From contig CAMAVB010000009.1 of the NCBI GenBank assembly GCA_945861465.1, forward strand, positions 1 to 60,466: DNA of 60,466 nucleotides, written 5' to 3'. The position numbers and the translations under genes are program-made. The notes beneath the pieces are model-generated. The model was given only the letters and a program-made list of their open reading frames with translations, was not told the origin of the DNA and did no database searches. Numbering within the stretch: the stretch's first letter is position 1; each line of letters opens with the position of its first letter. Below, piece after piece: positions 8,589-17,286 of this stretch. This stretch comes from Candidatus Kuenenia stuttgartensis. Lineage in GTDB: Bacteria; Planctomycetota; Planctomycetia; Planctomycetales; Planctomycetaceae.

Positions 8589-9161
8589 TTACTCAGGTCC
8601 CAATTCCTCACGGATTCGTTCGACCGCTCGCTGGTAAAGTGACTTTGCCACTTGTTCACCCACACCAAGTTCTTTGGCAATCTGTCCAAAGGACTTGCCA
8701 TGGATGTTTCGGCAGATAAAAGCGACGCATTCGTTCTCAGGCATTTCACTAAGAACCCGGTCCACCGCCCTGCAGATTTCGTGCTGTTCAAGGGCAGATG
8801 ATGGCTCGACGAATTTATCTTCCAACTCCATTGACCTGTGCTCGCCGTCGCAGGACGTGCCAGGCAATGCCAAAGGACGTTTCGGGTGTCCGGGCTCTGT
8901 GTCTCGACCGTACGCCTTTCGATAGAGAGCAATTGAGATAAATCTCATCCGCTGGTTACACCAAACGGCGAGTTGCCCAGAGCCGCGAGGTTCAAGTTTG
9001 TGGTAGTCGCGACGAACTGATTCGTCGGCGTAAAACTCCTGCCGAATATCCTCGTGTTGAATCTCCCGTGACGCATGGCGGCTGGCGATTCGATGGAGTT
9101 CGCCATCGTTCTTTCGATCAGAATTAAATTGATCGAAATCGCTGAAGTACGTCAAGGGCAT
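8589..9161 (-). CDS. RNA polymerase sigma-70 (ECF-type) factor heading the NACHT cluster
   Basis: With the ATG at 9161 (MPLTYFSDFDQF) the protein is 190 aa, the usual ECF size; a GGAG lies upstream. An in-frame start at 9236 would add a 25-residue hydrophobic leader unlike the family. Residues 35-90 (HRIASRHASREIQHEDIRQEFY...) resemble sigma region 2, and the C-terminal LSEMPENECVAFICRNIHGKSFGQIAKELGV is a clear sigma region 4 helix-turn-helix. It is the first gene of the minus-strand four-gene cluster, so it may drive transcription of that cluster. The region 2 part is more diverged than in the factor at 12811. Confidence 0.75.
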   Translation of the reverse strand: MPLTYFSDFDQFNSDRKNDGELHRIASRHASREIQHEDIRQEFYADESVRRDYHKLEPRGSGQLAVWCNQRMRFISIALYRKAYGRDTEPGHPKRPLALPGTSCDGEHRSMELEDKFVEPSSALEQHEICRAVDRVLSEMPENECVAFICRNIHGKSFGQIAKELGVGEQVAKSLYQRAVERIREELGPE

Positions 9162-9759
9162 ATAGAGAAGACTCCATGGAAGGCGATCGCGCTCGGAAAA
9201 ATGTAAGACAAAGAGGAGAAAAGCGGGAACACGCAAAGTGCGTTGAAGTCAATGACCGCGGCTTGGCTCATAGCCCGTCGTGGATCGGTGTAAACTGTTG
9301 CTAATAAGCGTTTTGCATGTATCAATGATTTTCCGAGGTGGGCCAGATCCTGAAGACAAAGCGTACATCAATGAAGTTGTGATGCGGTACTCTTCAGACA
9401 GAAAGGCAGCCTCGACTTGATTGCACAGAAAAATCGCAGCTTTTCGTCACGGCGGATGCCTTAAGGATTTGTAAGTTGCTTGCGTGAATGAAGTTATAGC
9501 TTTCGTCAAAATCGAAAAATCACGGTGTGGTCGTCCGAATGAATTGTCGTGGGTTTGACGAAAGTCTAACGCCTAAGATTCACGCCGAATTGCCTTGCTG
9601 AATGCTCTCCGGGCGAAATGACGTCGTACGCAAACTGAGAAAGGCAACAGGCACGCTGTCTACAAAAAATCCATCAGAGATTTGAGCAAGCGAGACTTGA
9701 CTACCTTTCTTTTGGGAGTACCGCCAACTCACCTCACTTCCCTCAATTAGGATAGCCAG
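9162..9759. promoter_or_regulatory. Upstream region of the sigma-NACHT cluster
   Basis: About 600 bases separate the sigma gene from the next plus-strand frame. The segment is more AT-rich than its surroundings (for example 9297-9330 and 9470-9530) and holds no strong reading frame. It must contain the promoter of the cluster. I could not pick a single -35/-10 pair with confidence. A 66-codon minus-strand frame at 9580-9780 is weak and not called. Confidence 0.4.
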
Positions 9760-10023
9760 ATGTCTGCGAAAATTCTTCACTTCCAGTACAATGGTTCTAC
9801 GGGAACCGTGGAAGCCGGGTTTCGGCGATTGAGCCGGTTACCAGAGAAAGGCAACGGGGCGGGCGAGGATGTGGCGGAATTGGCGAGGGTGGCGGCTGGC
9901 GAGTTTGATAATCGGGATCGACGGAATGGGACACGGACGGCTGACGCCCAACCGCTCGCCGGTGAGGAACAATTTCTAGTGTTGAATCGGTTGTCGCGGA
10001 TGTATGCACTGGTGCATAAGTAA
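9760..10023 (+). CDS. Small hypothetical protein, 87 aa, carrying a REP fragment
   Basis: The frame begins MSAKILHFQYNGSTGTVEAG, with no strong ribosome site. Codons for TRTADAQPLAGE (9930-9966) are the right arm of the REP/BIME family found at 29918, 31237, 31980 and 47061. The flanking sequence, EDVAELARVAAGEFDNRD before it and EQFLVLNRLSRMYALVHK after it, reads like protein. Either a small gene has absorbed a REP in frame or the frame is fortuitous. No function is assigned. Confidence 0.35.
   Translation: MSAKILHFQYNGSTGTVEAGFRRLSRLPEKGNGAGEDVAELARVAAGEFDNRDRRNGTRTADAQPLAGEEQFLVLNRLSRMYALVHK
9930..9963. repeat. REP half-site (right arm of BIME family)
   Basis: The sequence reads ACACGGACGGCTGACGCCCA followed by ACCGCTCGCCG. 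It differs by one base from the right arm of the full elements at 29918-30100 and 31980-32158. No left arm is visible nearby, so it is a single REP-like unit. Confidence 0.75.
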
Positions 10024-10871
10024 GTTGGCACAAATCGTTTAACGGCGAGCCGTAGGCGTAGGCGAATCCAGCGTGCTTCCGCCTACGCCTACGGCTCGCC
10101 GTTAAACTAAAAAACTTCTGCACCAATGCTTAACATCGCGGCGGTGCAGGAACGATCCGCCCCCTCATCCGCCCTGTCGGGCACCTTCTCCCCCGAATCG
10201 GGGGAGAAGGGACGGGAATCGGGGGAGATGCGGCGGCATCATATTCACGAGAACTCGGTGCAGAAGTGGATTCGGTGAAGTGGATTCGGTGAAGAGTCCG
10301 CTGGATCGATTGTGAGCCGACCTGCCGGAACGGCGCTGCGCTTGGTACGGCCTACGGATCTCATCGGATCTCATCCTTAGGACCGCTCGAGAAATAACTG
10401 TGCCTTTTTATACCCCTCACCCAACGCCGTTAAGTATTTGATAGCGTCAGATCCAGCGAATAACCCCCTCATCCGGCCTTCGGCCACCTTCTCCCCCTTC
10501 ATAGGGGGAGAAGGGACTTCGTGAAACTCGGTGAAAACACGACGATAAATCCTTGACGGCGTTGCCCTCACCCTGCCCTCTCCCCTTCCAGGGGAGAGGA
10601 GGTTGCGGGCAATTATTTCTCGAACGGTCCTTACCCACATTTTTTGAGAGCGTCCGCCGCACGTCGCCTGGGTGACAGGCACCGAATTGCTTTTCACTCC
10701 ACACCGCAGGCTCCAGCTCGATGAGTGTAAATTGTGCTCGAAACTTGTCACTTTTCCCGGGTTAAGCTGAGCTTGGCAAGCAGGACCTACCGAAATCGGC
10801 GACTGCACCCCGTTCGCCGTTGCCAGAGGCACACGCTCGACTTGCACCATAAATACCCCTAAAACTGCACC
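10024..10871. repeat. Repeat-rich spacer: 28-bp palindrome and CCCTC-type hairpins
   Basis: A perfect 28-bp inverted repeat spans 10037-10064 and 10080-10107 (starting GTTTAACGGCGAGCC) with a 15-base loop. At 10160-10215, 10465-10520 and 10565-10600 lie three diverged copies of a CCCCCTCATCC...CTTCTCCCCC repeat with internal GGGGGAGAAGG hairpins. At 10321-10356 is half of the palindrome seen complete at 34796-34870. At 10773-10812 is a reverse copy of the GTAGGTCCTGCTTGCC repeat, also seen at 54670. No gene is supported here. Confidence 0.75.
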
Positions 10872-12566
10872 ATGTTAGAGTCTTTGACACCCGCAGCTGG
10901 ACGAACGGTCGCGTCTTGCCGACGAATGGCGGCGGGAACGACTGCGCCACAGACGTGGTGTGATTTCTTGATGTTCGCATTGCTGCAGCACGAATCTTTG
11001 GCCGCAGCGGCGATGCAGCGACTCGGGATTTCAGTTGAATCTTTGCTGACAGCGAGGCATTCGCCGCAGGCTCTGGAGCAAGCGGCCGTCCAACTTCAAT
11101 CGAATGCGTACAGTCATCCGGATGAATGCTCAACACCTGGAGCGAAGTCGGTCGAGCCAGATGATCCGCTGGTCCTTATCCAGATTCTCGACCGCGCGGC
11201 ATTCCTGGCGCGACGCGAACCCAATGCTGCCGGGATCTCCAGCGCACATTTGCTGGTGGCGGTGTTTGAATCAAATGAATTGCTGCGTAAGAAGTTCCTG
11301 GATGACGGGGTGGATCGCGACAAGATCGTGGCGGAGCTGAATCTGGAAACCACCGTCACTGGCCCATCGCTGCCGATTGATTTTGATCTTGAGTGGTCGG
11401 AAAGCCCGGTCACGAAAGTCCGCTCGAACATTACCACACTTGCAACGGACTCAGACGCCGTGTGGCGGATCCTGGACGCCAACCTGAATCGCGGTCGCGA
11501 AGGTCTGCGGGTGCTCGAAGACTACGCACGATTTGTGCGGAATGACGCCAATCTGAGCAGATATCTGAAAGAATTGCGGCATGAATTGGTCGCAACTGAA
11601 GCTCTGCTACCACAGATGAAATATTCCGCTTGCGAGTCAGCATCAGCTGATACGATCAGTGCGGACATTTTGCTGCATCGCGATACGGAACATGATGTCG
11701 GGACTCAGATTTTCACCGTTTCCGAATCAGTCCGAAAAGACATCTCGGACGTCGTGATTGCCAATAGTCGGCGAGTTCAGGAAGCATTACGTTCGCTGGA
11801 AGAATTTGGCAAACTGATCGCACCGGATTTTGCGGAAAAGATCAAACAGATTCGCTATCGCAGTTACACGCTGCAGCAGCAACTCTGCATGGTGACAAGT
11901 ACGCTGCTGTCTCCTAATCAGCATGTACAGCGCGTGGAGAAACTACAGACCGCCGTGCTGTATGTGCTGATCACCGAATCCCTGTGTCGGCTCCCGTGGC
12001 AGCGGGTCGTTGAGGCGACTCTGCGCGGTGGCGCGGATGTGCTGCAATTGCGTGAAAAGCATTTGAGTGATCGCGAGTTGCTGCGTCGCGCTCGCTGGAC
12101 GGCGGATGCGTGCGTCGGTGCTGGCCGTTTGTTCATTGTGAATGACCGCGCCGACGTGGCGGTGGCCGCGAATGCCGATGGTGTGCATGTCGGGCAGGAT
12201 GAGCTTTCGGTTTCTGACGCACGGGCGGTCCTGCGACCGGGGCAGATCCTTGGCATTTCAACGCATACGCTGCAACAGGCTCAAGCGGCCATGATGGATG
12301 GCGCGGACTACATCGGGGTCGGTCCGACATTTCCGACCACGACGAAGTCATTTTCTGAATTTCCGGGCTTGGCACTGGTCACAGAAGTTTCCCGCAACGT
12401 ACAAATCCCTGCGTTTGTAATCGGGGGGATCGGTGTCGAAAATCTTGCGGCAGTGCGGCAGGCAGGGGGGACACGAGTATCGTTGGCGTCGAGTGTCGTC
12501 GGTTCCGAAAATCCGGAGTCAACCGTCCGTGAACTCAAACGGCAGCTGGGAAATCCAGCAACATGA
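10872..12566 (+). CDS. thiE: Thiamine-phosphate synthase with N-terminal Clp_N-like domain
   Basis: ThiE joins hydroxymethylpyrimidine diphosphate and thiazole phosphate to make thiamine phosphate. The C-terminal domain (about 355-560) carries the family landmarks GADVLQLREKHLSDREL, LFIVNDRADVAVAANADGVHVGQ, YIGVGPTFPTTTK and PAFVIGGIGVENL. Residues about 190-335 (ILDANLNRGREGLRVLEDYARFV...) form the extra N-terminal domain found on ThiE of planctomycetes and some cyanobacteria. Ahead of that, residues about 28-165 (FALLQHESLAAAAMQRLGI... ISSAHLLVAVFESNELLRKKFLDDG) resemble a pair of Clp_N repeats. At 564 aa it is over twice the size of a bare ThiE. It stands alone between two repeat-bearing spacers. 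Internal ATGs at 10926 and 10971 are alternative starts. Confidence 0.88.
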   Translation: MLESLTPAAGRTVASCRRMAAGTTAPQTWCDFLMFALLQHESLAAAAMQRLGISVESLLTARHSPQALEQAAVQLQSNAYSHPDECSTPGAKSVEPDDPLVLIQILDRAAFLARREPNAAGISSAHLLVAVFESNELLRKKFLDDGVDRDKIVAELNLETTVTGPSLPIDFDLEWSESPVTKVRSNITTLATDSDAVWRILDANLNRGREGLRVLEDYARFVRNDANLSRYLKELRHELVATEALLPQMKYSACESASADTISADILLHRDTEHDVGTQIFTVSESVRKDISDVVIANSRRVQEALRSLEEFGKLIAPDFAEKIKQIRYRSYTLQQQLCMVTSTLLSPNQHVQRVEKLQTAVLYVLITESLCRLPWQRVVEATLRGGADVLQLREKHLSDRELLRRARWTADACVGAGRLFIVNDRADVAVAANADGVHVGQDELSVSDARAVLRPGQILGISTHTLQQAQAAMMDGADYIGVGPTFPTTTKSFSEFPGLALVTEVSRNVQIPAFVIGGIGVENLAAVRQAGGTRVSLASSVVGSENPESTVRELKRQLGNPAT

Positions 12567-12810
12567 CAGGCGAGAGCATCGAATTCTCGGTCATTCGAGT
12601 ATTGATGTGTGCCACTGGCTCTGACAGTCCTTCCTGAAATTTGGGGAGCACTGGCAAAGCCAGTGGCACGCAACCAATCAACCCTTTTTAGAAAACGTAA
12701 TATTTTCTCCAGACTTACGATGGCAGTTGCGGATCCCATGAAAAAATTTCTGAAGAACCCACCAACGGAGCGGTGCAAGACTGCGTAGATCACGCAGGAG
12801 AAGCCCGAAA
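12567..12810. other. Short spacer with a 12-bp hairpin
   Basis: GTGCCACTGGCT (12609-12620) and AGCCAGTGGCAC (12658-12669) form a stem with a 37-base loop downstream of thiE; it resembles other intergenic repeats rather than a classical terminator because no T-run follows. The promoter of the downstream sigma gene must lie in the remaining part. Confidence 0.55.
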
Positions 12811-13470
12811 ATGTGGACAATGTCCGAATCGGACGCTGACGATCAATCACTTGATTCCGAGGATTCATCAGAAAATGGTGGAGTTCCGTCGGAGAGTGAA
12901 GTACGTCTGGTTCACGCGGCTCGAAACGGCGATAACGATGCCTTCGGAGAGTTAGTACATCGTTACGAACGCCGAGTTCTCAAAGTTATCCGGCGTTTTA
13001 TTCCGGACCTTGAAATGGCGACGGATCTCGTGCAGGAATCCTTCCTGCGAGCGTTTGAACGAATGGATCAGTTTGATCCGTCTCGAAGGTTTGGGCCGTG
13101 GTTGTTTCGCCTCGCAGTGAATCTGACCTACGATCACCTGCGAAAAGTCCGTCGACGTGGCAAGTGGGCGTTATTTACAGACGCCGGAGAAGATCGAACA
13201 CCTGATCCGCCGGTGGCTGATCCACGTAAGAATCTGGATTTGTCACAGGAAATCCAGGTCGTGCTGGCGGAGATTCCGGAAGCGTATCGCACGGTTCTGA
13301 TTTTGCGGGATCTGGAGGGCTTTTGCACGTCGGATGTAGCGGCTGTCACAGATCGCAGTGAAGCCACAATTCGCTGGCGGCTGGCGGAAGCTCGCAAGAT
13401 GTTCCGTGATGCGTGGGAACGGCGTGAACGTCGTTCGGAAAAGACACGTCTGGTGCAGGATGAGACATGA
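12811..13470 (+). CDS. ECF RNA polymerase sigma factor (RpoE-like)
   Basis: The 219-aa product has a polar 30-residue leader, then sigma region 2 (LVHAARNGDNDAFGELVHRYERRVLKVI... DLVQESFLRAFERMDQFD...GPWLFRLAVNLTYDHLRK) and region 4 (LAEIPEAYRTVLILRDLEGFCTSDVAAVTDRSEATIRWRLAEARK). GGAGAAG stands about 8 bases before the ATG. The next gene starts inside its stop region (ATGA overlap at 13467-13470), so the sigma factor and its anti-sigma factor are translationally coupled. It likely answers an envelope signal relayed by that partner; the regulon is unknown. Confidence 0.9.
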   Translation: MWTMSESDADDQSLDSEDSSENGGVPSESEVRLVHAARNGDNDAFGELVHRYERRVLKVIRRFIPDLEMATDLVQESFLRAFERMDQFDPSRRFGPWLFRLAVNLTYDHLRKVRRRGKWALFTDAGEDRTPDPPVADPRKNLDLSQEIQVVLAEIPEAYRTVLILRDLEGFCTSDVAAVTDRSEATIRWRLAEARKMFRDAWERRERRSEKTRLVQDET

Positions 13471-13979
13471 AAGAGATCGCGATGGCAATCGAATGTACCG
13501 AAGCAAAATATCTGATTCATCTGGACGTAGGTGATGATCTGCGTGCGGACGAAGGGCAACAGTTGTCATCTCACATGGAACAATGCGGCGATTGCCGTGC
13601 ATATCATGCAGGGATGCTGCAAGCGATGAGCACACTGTTGAAGTTGCGGGATGATCCAGCGATAGCGTTTGACAGCTTGAATTCCAAATCTGTGTGGCCA
13701 TCTCTGTCGCGGGAAATTGCACGACGCAACACATCACCGCGAGTTGTCCGTAAATTCAACATGCAGGTTGTGGCGTTGAGTGTGTGTTCGTTGCTGCTGG
13801 CAGTCGTCACGATGGTTCAGAGCTTGTCGTCGATGCGCAGTGATCTGGATCCGACGGGCTTCGGCCCGACGCTGTCGGTTTCCCATTTGCGTAAGAATCA
13901 GCCGGACTATCATGAGTCAGACGCAGTGCGCCCAGTGTTGCCGCACGAAGCACCTGTTTCACCTCCGCGGTCGTTTTGA
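13467..13979 (+). CDS. Membrane-anchored zinc-finger anti-sigma factor
   Basis: The 170-aa protein starts within the stop codon of the sigma gene. Residues 30-45 contain HMEQCGDC, the H-x3-C-x2-C motif of zinc-binding anti-sigma domains. A hydrophobic stretch at about 100-118 (VVALSVCSLLLAVVTMVQSL) is one membrane span, leaving a short Pro-rich outer tail. The order cytoplasmic zinc finger, membrane span, outer tail is standard for ECF anti-sigma factors. It should hold the upstream sigma factor at the membrane. The outer domain is too short to bind large ligands itself. Confidence 0.85.
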   Translation: MKEIAMAIECTEAKYLIHLDVGDDLRADEGQQLSSHMEQCGDCRAYHAGMLQAMSTLLKLRDDPAIAFDSLNSKSVWPSLSREIARRNTSPRVVRKFNMQVVALSVCSLLLAVVTMVQSLSSMRSDLDPTGFGPTLSVSHLRKNQPDYHESDAVRPVLPHEAPVSPPRSF

Positions 13980-14348
13980 GATGTGAGACAGCCGGAATTC
14001 TGGTCAGAGGCTCAACGCTGGATGATCGGAATCGGGGAGAGTCCAAATTGGGCTACTGCGGATCGTGCAGCACGCTACAATTGTGTGGTCTCGCGTGATT
14101 TGCTGCCGATGCAACCATAAAGGCCGACACAGATCGCCAGTCTTGATTCGTTGTCCGCTGAAATAAACTCCTGACGGGGCTGGTTGAGATGTGTTTTTGT
14201 AGCCGGATTCGTCAGAATTCGGCCATGAAGAATGCACATCTGCGAATTCGGCTCCACGCAGCCTGAGTTCGCACTAAGGAGTTTTTCGTGTCGTGTGCGT
14301 GCCGGATCCTGCAGAGTGATGTCGCAACGCACCAGGGAAACTCAGATC
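13980..14348. other. Upstream region of the CAP-domain gene
   Basis: No gene is supported. AAGGAG at 14276-14281 is followed by a GTG at 14288, but that frame closes after 65 codons and does not match the CAP protein frame. A short imperfect inverted repeat GGATTCGTCAGAATTC lies near 14202-14217. The promoter of the CAP gene probably lies here. Confidence 0.4.
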
Positions 14349-16940
14349 ATGAAAATGCTGGAAATGTTGAAGCGCAGGCTGATCACAATTCGGGACTCAC
14401 GACGCAGGCATGTGGCCGCACTTGTCTCGATCGATTCACTGGAACTTCGATTGTTGCTCACGGCACCAACGATGACGGACAGTGAACAGTACATGCTGGA
14501 GTTAGTCAATCGGGCGCGCTCGAGTCCCGCTGCAGAAGTCGCGCGGCTTGGGATTGGCTTGAACGCCGGGTTACCCGCCGACACGATTACAACCGCCGCC
14601 AAACAGCCTCTGGCACCTCAGCAACAGTTGATCACCGCAGCACGTCTGCATTCGCAGGATATGCTGGACCGGGACTATTTCGATCACGACACAAAAGGTC
14701 CCGATCCCAAAACGACTTTTTCGCAGCGGATTACGAACGCAGGCTACATCTGGAACGGTGTCGCAGAGAACATTGGATACGCGGCAAAACAGAGCGAGGC
14801 TACGCAGACAGTTTACATCAATGAAATCCACGACGGCTTGATCATCAGTTCCGGACATCGTAAGAATATCATGGCCCCGGCCTATGAAGAATTGGGCATC
14901 GGCGCGAAACTGGGCTCTTTCATAAGACCCGAGGATGGGGTGACCTATGCATTTACGGAGATGGTGACGCAGGATTTTGGCAGACGCAACCTTGATCCAT
15001 ACATCACCGGCGTTGTCTACACTGACACAGACAACAACAACTTCTACACGATCGGAGAATCCATTCGCGGCGGTGCCGTTTCTGCTGTCAATGTGTCCAC
15101 GGGAGCCGTGTTTTCAGACACGATCGGTGTCTCTGGAGCGTATGGATTTGTTGTACCTGCCGGAACATACACTGTCACCGCGACTTTCATGCTGGGCGAG
15201 GTAAACCAGAGTTTTCAGAAGTCTGGAAACGTGCCTGTAGGGATCGATAATGTGAAGGTCGATTTTGAGACGAATTCAGGTGTCCTGGTTCCGTTGGCGA
15301 TCTCATTGACATCGACGGTCAGCTCGCTGAACGAAAGTGGAGCATCAACATCGACGACTGTGACGGTGACGCGCAACGGCAGCCCCGCGACGAGTCTCAC
15401 CGTGAATCTGGCGTCCAATGATACGACAGAAATCACCGTTCCGGCGACGGTCGTGATTCCGGCAGGACAGATGTCTGGGACATTTACAGCATCCGCTGTC
15501 AACGACGGGATCATCGACGGAAACCAGCTGACGACGATCACGGCAACTGCACCGGGTTTTCCGGTCACCAATCGCTCGCTGTCAGTGACAGATCGAACCT
15601 ACCCTGTGTTACCGCCGGGCATTCAGACTGTGGCGACAGCTCGACCGACATTCACCTGGACCGGGATCAGCAATGCCGCAACGTACGAAGTGTATGTGAA
15701 CAACGTCACAACGAATCAGGCCCGCGTTGTGAACGCAACAGGGATCGCAGCAACGTCATACACAACGGTTGTGGATCTTCCAATTGGTACGTTCAATGTC
15801 TGGGTGCGTGGCTTCACCTCGGCAGGTCTGGCGAGTGCCTGGAGTCCAGCAGCAGTCTGGAAACTGCGTCCGACGACGACCGTACTGAATTCCGGTCGCA
15901 CTGAATCGAGCGGCAGTTTCAACATCGTCTGGAACCCGATTCCGGGTGCTTCAACCTATGATGTCTGGATCAACCGGTTGACGTCCTCCACAATTGAGTA
16001 CTTCCGGAATGCAAGTGTTGTCGGAAACTCGCTGGCGGTTTCTAATTTCGATGTGGGAAGTTACGGCATCTGGGTGCGCGCGAAAAACGCGGCAGGCGAT
16101 CTTGTAGGCTGGAGTCCCCAGGCCACTCTTGGAGTCAGTTATGCCCCCGCCGGAATATCTGTGATCGCCACAGGTATCGCATCGACCCCGTCATTGAACT
16201 GGTTGCCCGTCGGCGGCGCGGCGTTGTACGATGTGTGGATCGACAACCTGACAACCGGAGCTTCTGCGGTCGTCCGGAACTCTTCCGTACACGGTACAAC
16301 TCTGGAATTGAATGGTATTCCGTCGGCGTCCTATCGTGCGTTCGTCCGCGGCCGCGATCTGCCGGGAGGCGGATTCTATGCGTGGAGCAGTGGGTTTAAT
16401 TTTGAAGTTGGTCGAGCGCCGCGAGTCACCTCGCCGATCGGCAATGGCCAACCTGTGCGTCCTGTGATCACATGGACATCAGTCTCAGGAGCAGCTCGAT
16501 ATGAGATCTGGCTGGCAAATCTAACGACTGGCATGCTTGAGTTGAATGACACAAACCTGCTATCGACTTCTTATACCCCGACGACGGATTTGACGACTTC
16601 TAACAATTATCGCGTCTGGATTCGGGCGTTTGACGGTTCCGGGACGGCAACTGCCTGGAGCACGCCGGTCACGTTTACCATTGCATCCGGTTCTGCAAAA
16701 TCGCCAAATACAAAGAACCCACTGTCACCAATCGGCGATCCAGTACTCGAATGCCTGTTCGCTTCCGCAGACTCATGGTTACATGCGCAAGTGGAAGAGG
16801 TGCCACCAGCAGCAGTTCTGAAAAACACTCATCCAGGCAAATCGAACGTACCGCAGGAACCGACTGGCCAGGCGTTTGAGCAAGAGTTGCTTGCCAGGAT
16901 GCGAATGCTGAGTCGAGATGCAGCAGGTGTGGAAACATAG
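14349..16940 (+). CDS. Secreted CAP-domain protein with fibronectin-like repeats and LEPR-XLL-like N-terminus
   Basis: From the ATG at 14349 the protein is 863 aa; in-frame ATGs at 14232 and 14319 are possible but less natural. The N-terminus reads RRRHVAALVSIDSLELRLLLTA, the basic LExRxLLT motif of planctomycete exported proteins. A CAP/SCP domain follows (LVNRARSSPAAEVARLG, LHSQDMLDRDYFDHD, AENIGY, SGHRKNIMAPAYEELGIG). Next are a short prealbumin-like segment (TGVVYTDTDNNNFYTIGE), a Calx-beta-like repeat (SSLNESGASTSTTVTVTRNG) and about four fibronectin-type repeats built on RPTFTWTGISNAATYEVYV and its variants. It is probably an extracellular or envelope adhesin or scaffold. It follows the sigma/anti-sigma pair and could be its target, which is speculation. 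Confidence 0.82.
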   Translation: MKMLEMLKRRLITIRDSRRRHVAALVSIDSLELRLLLTAPTMTDSEQYMLELVNRARSSPAAEVARLGIGLNAGLPADTITTAAKQPLAPQQQLITAARLHSQDMLDRDYFDHDTKGPDPKTTFSQRITNAGYIWNGVAENIGYAAKQSEATQTVYINEIHDGLIISSGHRKNIMAPAYEELGIGAKLGSFIRPEDGVTYAFTEMVTQDFGRRNLDPYITGVVYTDTDNNNFYTIGESIRGGAVSAVNVSTGAVFSDTIGVSGAYGFVVPAGTYTVTATFMLGEVNQSFQKSGNVPVGIDNVKVDFETNSGVLVPLAISLTSTVSSLNESGASTSTTVTVTRNGSPATSLTVNLASNDTTEITVPATVVIPAGQMSGTFTASAVNDGIIDGNQLTTITATAPGFPVTNRSLSVTDRTYPVLPPGIQTVATARPTFTWTGISNAATYEVYVNNVTTNQARVVNATGIAATSYTTVVDLPIGTFNVWVRGFTSAGLASAWSPAAVWKLRPTTTVLNSGRTESSGSFNIVWNPIPGASTYDVWINRLTSSTIEYFRNASVVGNSLAVSNFDVGSYGIWVRAKNAAGDLVGWSPQATLGVSYAPAGISVIATGIASTPSLNWLPVGGAALYDVWIDNLTTGASAVVRNSSVHGTTLELNGIPSASYRAFVRGRDLPGGGFYAWSSGFNFEVGRAPRVTSPIGNGQPVRPVITWTSVSGAARYEIWLANLTTGMLELNDTNLLSTSYTPTTDLTTSNNYRVWIRAFDGSGTATAWSTPVTFTIASGSAKSPNTKNPLSPIGDPVLECLFASADSWLHAQVEEVPPAAVLKNTHPGKSNVPQEPTGQAFEQELLARMRMLSRDAAGVET

Positions 16941-16957
16941 TATTGGTTGGTGATGTC

Positions 16958-17158
16958 ATGACTCTGGAACGTCAGGCACTATTTGCCAATGGACTGCTGG
17001 TCATGGCCAGTGTCGTGTTGGCTGCAATCCCTGCATCCCGACCGATCGGTCTGTGCTGCATAGTATTCATGGGACTTGGCCTGACCTTTTCCGGCATCAC
17101 GAGCTTTTGCGGTTGGGTCAGAATCCTGCCCGTATTGTCACGGAAATGGCGGCAATGA
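16958..17158 (+). CDS. Small membrane protein, DUF2892/YgaP-like
   Basis: The frame from MTLERQALFANGLLVMASVV encodes 66 aa with two hydrophobic spans (about 10-26 and 32-50) and the phrase FSGITSFCGWVRILP. DUF2892 domains have the same size, two spans and a similar Cys-containing loop before the C-terminus. An upstream in-frame ATG at 16943 is only 3 bases past the CAP gene stop. It is likely an inner-membrane protein; the DUF2892 call is from pattern only. Confidence 0.6.
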   Translation: MTLERQALFANGLLVMASVVLAAIPASRPIGLCCIVFMGLGLTFSGITSFCGWVRILPVLSRKWRQ

Positions 17159-17180
17159 AATCGCTTTATGTGCCGCTGTC

Positions 17181-17281
17181 TTATGACTGGCGCAGAAATA
17201 ACTTTCGTGTTCACGACGAGGAGCACGTTGATAACGTGCTCGGCACGATGGAATCGTGCCCCACCTATTTCTGTCTCAGTA
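17181..17281. mobile_element. MITE-like element, about 100 bp, minus orientation
   Basis: Its ends read GACTGGCGCAGAAATAA on the left and ATTTCTGTCTCAGTA on the right, complementary to each other. The core has two hairpins around GAGCACGTT...AACGTGCTC and GGCACGAT...ATCGTGCC. The same element occurs in plus orientation at 35988-36092 and 44668-44772. It fills the gap between the convergent DUF2892 and DUF1549 genes. Confidence 0.8.
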
Positions 17282-17286
17282 TTTAC

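Noticed and set aside
9580-9780. Minus-strand 66-codon frame upstream of the NACHT cluster
   Set aside because: It overlaps the start of the plus-strand 87-codon frame and shows no family pattern or ribosome site.
3316-10871. Reverse transcriptase and template repeat for a DGR near the NACHT-FGE gene
   Set aside because: I looked for a near copy of the variable tail with AAC codons and for an RT-like frame in the neighbouring spacers and found none, so only the variable region is proposed.
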